A stretch of 64,000 nucleotides of DNA from Devriesea agamarum (GTDB lineage Bacteria > Actinomycetota > Actinomycetes > Actinomycetales > Dermabacteraceae). A program made the translations under genes and the position numbers. The notes beneath the pieces were generated by a model. It ran no database searches. It was not told the DNA's origin and saw nothing but the letters and a program-made list of their open reading frames with translations. Below are positions 62,067 through 64,000 of the stretch, piece by piece (within the stretch, counting starts at the first letter, position 1; the number at the start of each line of letters is the position of its first letter). The DNA lies in NCBI RefSeq assembly GCF_900070355.1, contig NZ_LN849456.1, positions 620,001-684,000 of the forward strand, written 5' to 3'.

Positions 62067-64000
62067 ATGTCGACGACGACGCCACCACCCCACCCTGCCA
62101 CCCCCGAGGTGTCGCCCGCTGAGGTCGAAAACCTGGTGCGCACGTGGGTCCAGCAAGCGGCCTCCTACCCTGCTCCTGCGCAGGCTACGATGCTGGCTGA
62201 CCTGCTGAAAGATCAAGCCGGGCTCGACTTCACCGTCGCATTCGTCGACCGGGTGATCCGTCCTGAGGATCCGCGGGCTGCGGCTCGTGAGCTCAAACGG
62301 CTGGGCATTAATCCGCCGTCGTTCCTTCCCCGCAGCCAGCGCACCGCGGTCTCCGTCGGAGGAAAACTCGCCCCCCATGTCGCATCCCCAGTCACCAAAA
62401 CGGCCCAGGCCGTGATGCGGCGAATGGTCTCTCACCTGGTTCTGGATGCCCGCGACCCACATCTTGCCCGCTCGATTTCGCGGCTACGTCAGGACGGGGT
62501 GCGCCTGAACATCAACCTGCTCGGTGAAGCGGTTCTGGGTGGCCGAGAAGCAGCGCGTCGACTTCACGGCGTGCGCGAATTGCTGGCGCGCGATGACGTG
62601 GATTATGTGTCGATCAAAGTGTCCTCTATTGTCGACCACCTGTCACTGTGGGGCGCTCAGCAAACCGTGAACAAAGTGGTGGAGACCCTCACTCCGCTAT
62701 ACACCGATGCCGCCTCCGCCGCATCCCCGAAATTTATCAATATGGACATGGAGGAATACAAGGATCTCGAGCTCACCCTCGATGTTTTTGAAACCCTTCT
62801 GTCTAAGCCAGAGTTACTGCGGTTGGAAGCGGGAATTGTGCTGCAGGCATACCTGCCCGATTCGCTCTCGGCAATGCGCCGTCTGCGCCGATTCGCCAAG
62901 CATCGGGTTGCCCAGGGCGGCGCACCGATTAAAGTGCGCCTGGTCAAGGGCGCAAACCTCGCGATGGAGCGGGTGGATGCCGCCGTCCACGGGTTCGAGC
63001 TGGCGACGTTTGCGTCCAAACTCGAAAGCGATGCCCAATATAAACGGGTTCTTTTCGATTCATTGAAACCCGAGCATCTAGCCCATGTCCGCCTCGGCGT
63101 TGCAGGCCATAACCTTTTCGATGCAGCCCACGCCCACCTGCTGGCCACCAAACGCGGTTGCTACAACGTGCCGGGCGGATTGGAATTCGAGATGCTGGCG
63201 GGGATGGCACCCGGCCAGGCCCGGGCTGTGCGCGAGACCGTCGGATCGATGTTGCTGTATGTTCCGGTCGTCTCCCCCAAAGAATTCGACGTTGCCGTCT
63301 CATACCTGGTGCGTCGTCTGGAAGAAAACGCCTCGAGCGAGAACTTCATGTCGGCGGTATTCGAGTTAGACCGAAGTGAGCACATGTTTACTCGAGAGCG
63401 CGAACGCTTTGTGCAAGCTCTCGATTTAGCCCTCACCTTGGATGCACCGAAAACTCATCGCACCCAGAATCGGCTCGCGGAACAGGACGAGGGTGCCGTG
63501 GCGCTCGGTACCTCTGTTCTTCCTGCAACTCCCGGACACTTCGTTAACACCCCGGACACGGATGCATCCACGGCTGTCAACCAAGCCTGGGCTGAACAGG
63601 TGGTAGCAACCGTGCCATCATGCAGCATCGCAGAAGAGACCGCCGACGCCGCCCGGGTGGACACGATTGAGGCAGTCCATGAACGCATCGAAGCCGCGCA
63701 TAAAGCAGGAGCGGCCTGGGGTCACCGGCCCGCTTCTGAACGCGCCGAGATCTTGCGGGAAGCCGCCCGAGTGCTCGCAATCCACCGCGGCGATCTGCTC
63801 GCGCTGATGGCCCATGAGACCGGTAAAACACTCGAACAGGGCGATCCTGAGGTCAGCGAAGCTATTGACTTCGCACTGTTTTACGCCGATCAAGCCGAAG
63901 AGCTTGCCCGCGATGCGGAGGTCGACTTTAGGCCCCGCCGGCTCACCTTGGTCACCCCTCCGTGGAATTTCCCGGTCGCGATTCCAACCGGTTCCGCACT
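62067..64000 (+). CDS. putA: PutA-type proline dehydrogenase/P5C dehydrogenase (3' end outside window)
   Basis: ATG at 62067 has AAGGAGA upstream; 644 codons are visible and the frame is open at the window end. Residues ~80-430 form the proline dehydrogenase barrel (DYVSIKVSSIVDHLSLWG, KFINMDMEEYKDLELTLDVF, LQAYLPDSLSAMRRLRRF, APIKVRLVKGANLAMER). From ~530 an aldehyde dehydrogenase domain begins (RPASERAEILREAARVLAIH, LMAHETGKTLEQGDPEVSEA, LVTPPWNFPVAIPTGSA). It oxidises proline to glutamate in two steps at the membrane. The N-terminal DNA-binding domain of enterobacterial PutA is absent. Confidence 0.92.
   Translation, partial: MSTTTPPPHPATPEVSPAEVENLVRTWVQQAASYPAPAQATMLADLLKDQAGLDFTVAFVDRVIRPEDPRAAARELKRLGINPPSFLPRSQRTAVSVGGKLAPHVASPVTKTAQAVMRRMVSHLVLDARDPHLARSISRLRQDGVRLNINLLGEAVLGGREAARRLHGVRELLARDDVDYVSIKVSSIVDHLSLWGAQQTVNKVVETLTPLYTDAASAASPKFINMDMEEYKDLELTLDVFETLLSKPELLRLEAGIVLQAYLPDSLSAMRRLRRFAKHRVAQGGAPIKVRLVKGANLAMERVDAAVHGFELATFASKLESDAQYKRVLFDSLKPEHLAHVRLGVAGHNLFDAAHAHLLATKRGCYNVPGGLEFEMLAGMAPGQARAVRETVGSMLLYVPVVSPKEFDVAVSYLVRRLEENASSENFMSAVFELDRSEHMFTRERERFVQALDLALTLDAPKTHRTQNRLAEQDEGAVALGTSVLPATPGHFVNTPDTDASTAVNQAWAEQVVATVPSCSIAEETADAARVDTIEAVHERIEAAHKAGAAWGHRPASERAEILREAARVLAIHRGDLLALMAHETGKTLEQGDPEVSEAIDFALFYADQAEELARDAEVDFRPRRLTLVTPPWNFPVAIPTGSA

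Overview
The window looks like chromosome from a moderately high-G+C actinobacterium, most likely order Micrococcales. Supporting signs are a DUF3097 gene, a CIRCE-controlled hrcA-dnaJ pair, an OleBC fusion of the Micrococcus type, many GTG starts and frequent ATGA/GTGA gene overlaps. A Dermabacteraceae-like host is my guess and is not proven.

Region 1 (1-12128) is one arm of a prophage ending at the 3' end of a tRNA-Asn gene. Nearly everything reads leftward from a divergent immunity region (an XRE repressor facing a small HTH gene, about 11.7 kb). In transcription order it holds an HTH gene, a tandem-repeat reading frame, small membrane, zinc-ribbon and unknown proteins, a BRO-N/KilA-C antirepressor, a series of small BRO-N-like paralogues, then recombination and replication genes (RecB-like nuclease, RecT-like protein, SSB). 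No integrase or structural gene lies in this arm.

Region 2 (12.1-45.5 kb) is housekeeping chromosome. It holds nicotinamidase and tRNA-Met, then dnaG-dgt-dusB-glyS, a Zur-box zinc importer with zur, a DedA-type protein and uppS-recO. leuA follows with a leucine-rich leader peptide, then era-corC-ybeY-phoH-rsmE-dnaJ-hrcA, DUF3097, lepA-MOSC-hemW, a PemK-like gene and rpsT. A small graveyard comes next (holA remnant, oxidoreductase remnant, 37-residue membrane ORF), then holA and comEC-comEA.

Region 3 (45.5-51 kb) is a long-chain olefin operon, oleA-oleBC-oleD, whose fourth gene is a translationally coupled VKOR-family thiol oxidoreductase.

Region 4 (51.1-57.9 kb) is an accessory island. It has a Tat-signal protein and four tandem paralogues of an unrecognised membrane protein with a conserved CVY-x-x-CWP motif, visibly A+T-richer than the flanks. 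Upstream of the paralogues on the same strand is a 796-residue peptidoglycan-binding/DUF1906 protein with an unrecognised C-terminal domain. This layout is the best candidate here for an undescribed system (secreted effector plus amplified membrane partners).

Region 5 (58.3-64 kb) returns to core genes: a sugar-phosphate-isomerase-like TIM barrel, thymidine kinase, a YtxH-like protein, a MalY/PatB-type aminotransferase and the start of a PutA-type proline catabolic enzyme that runs off the window.
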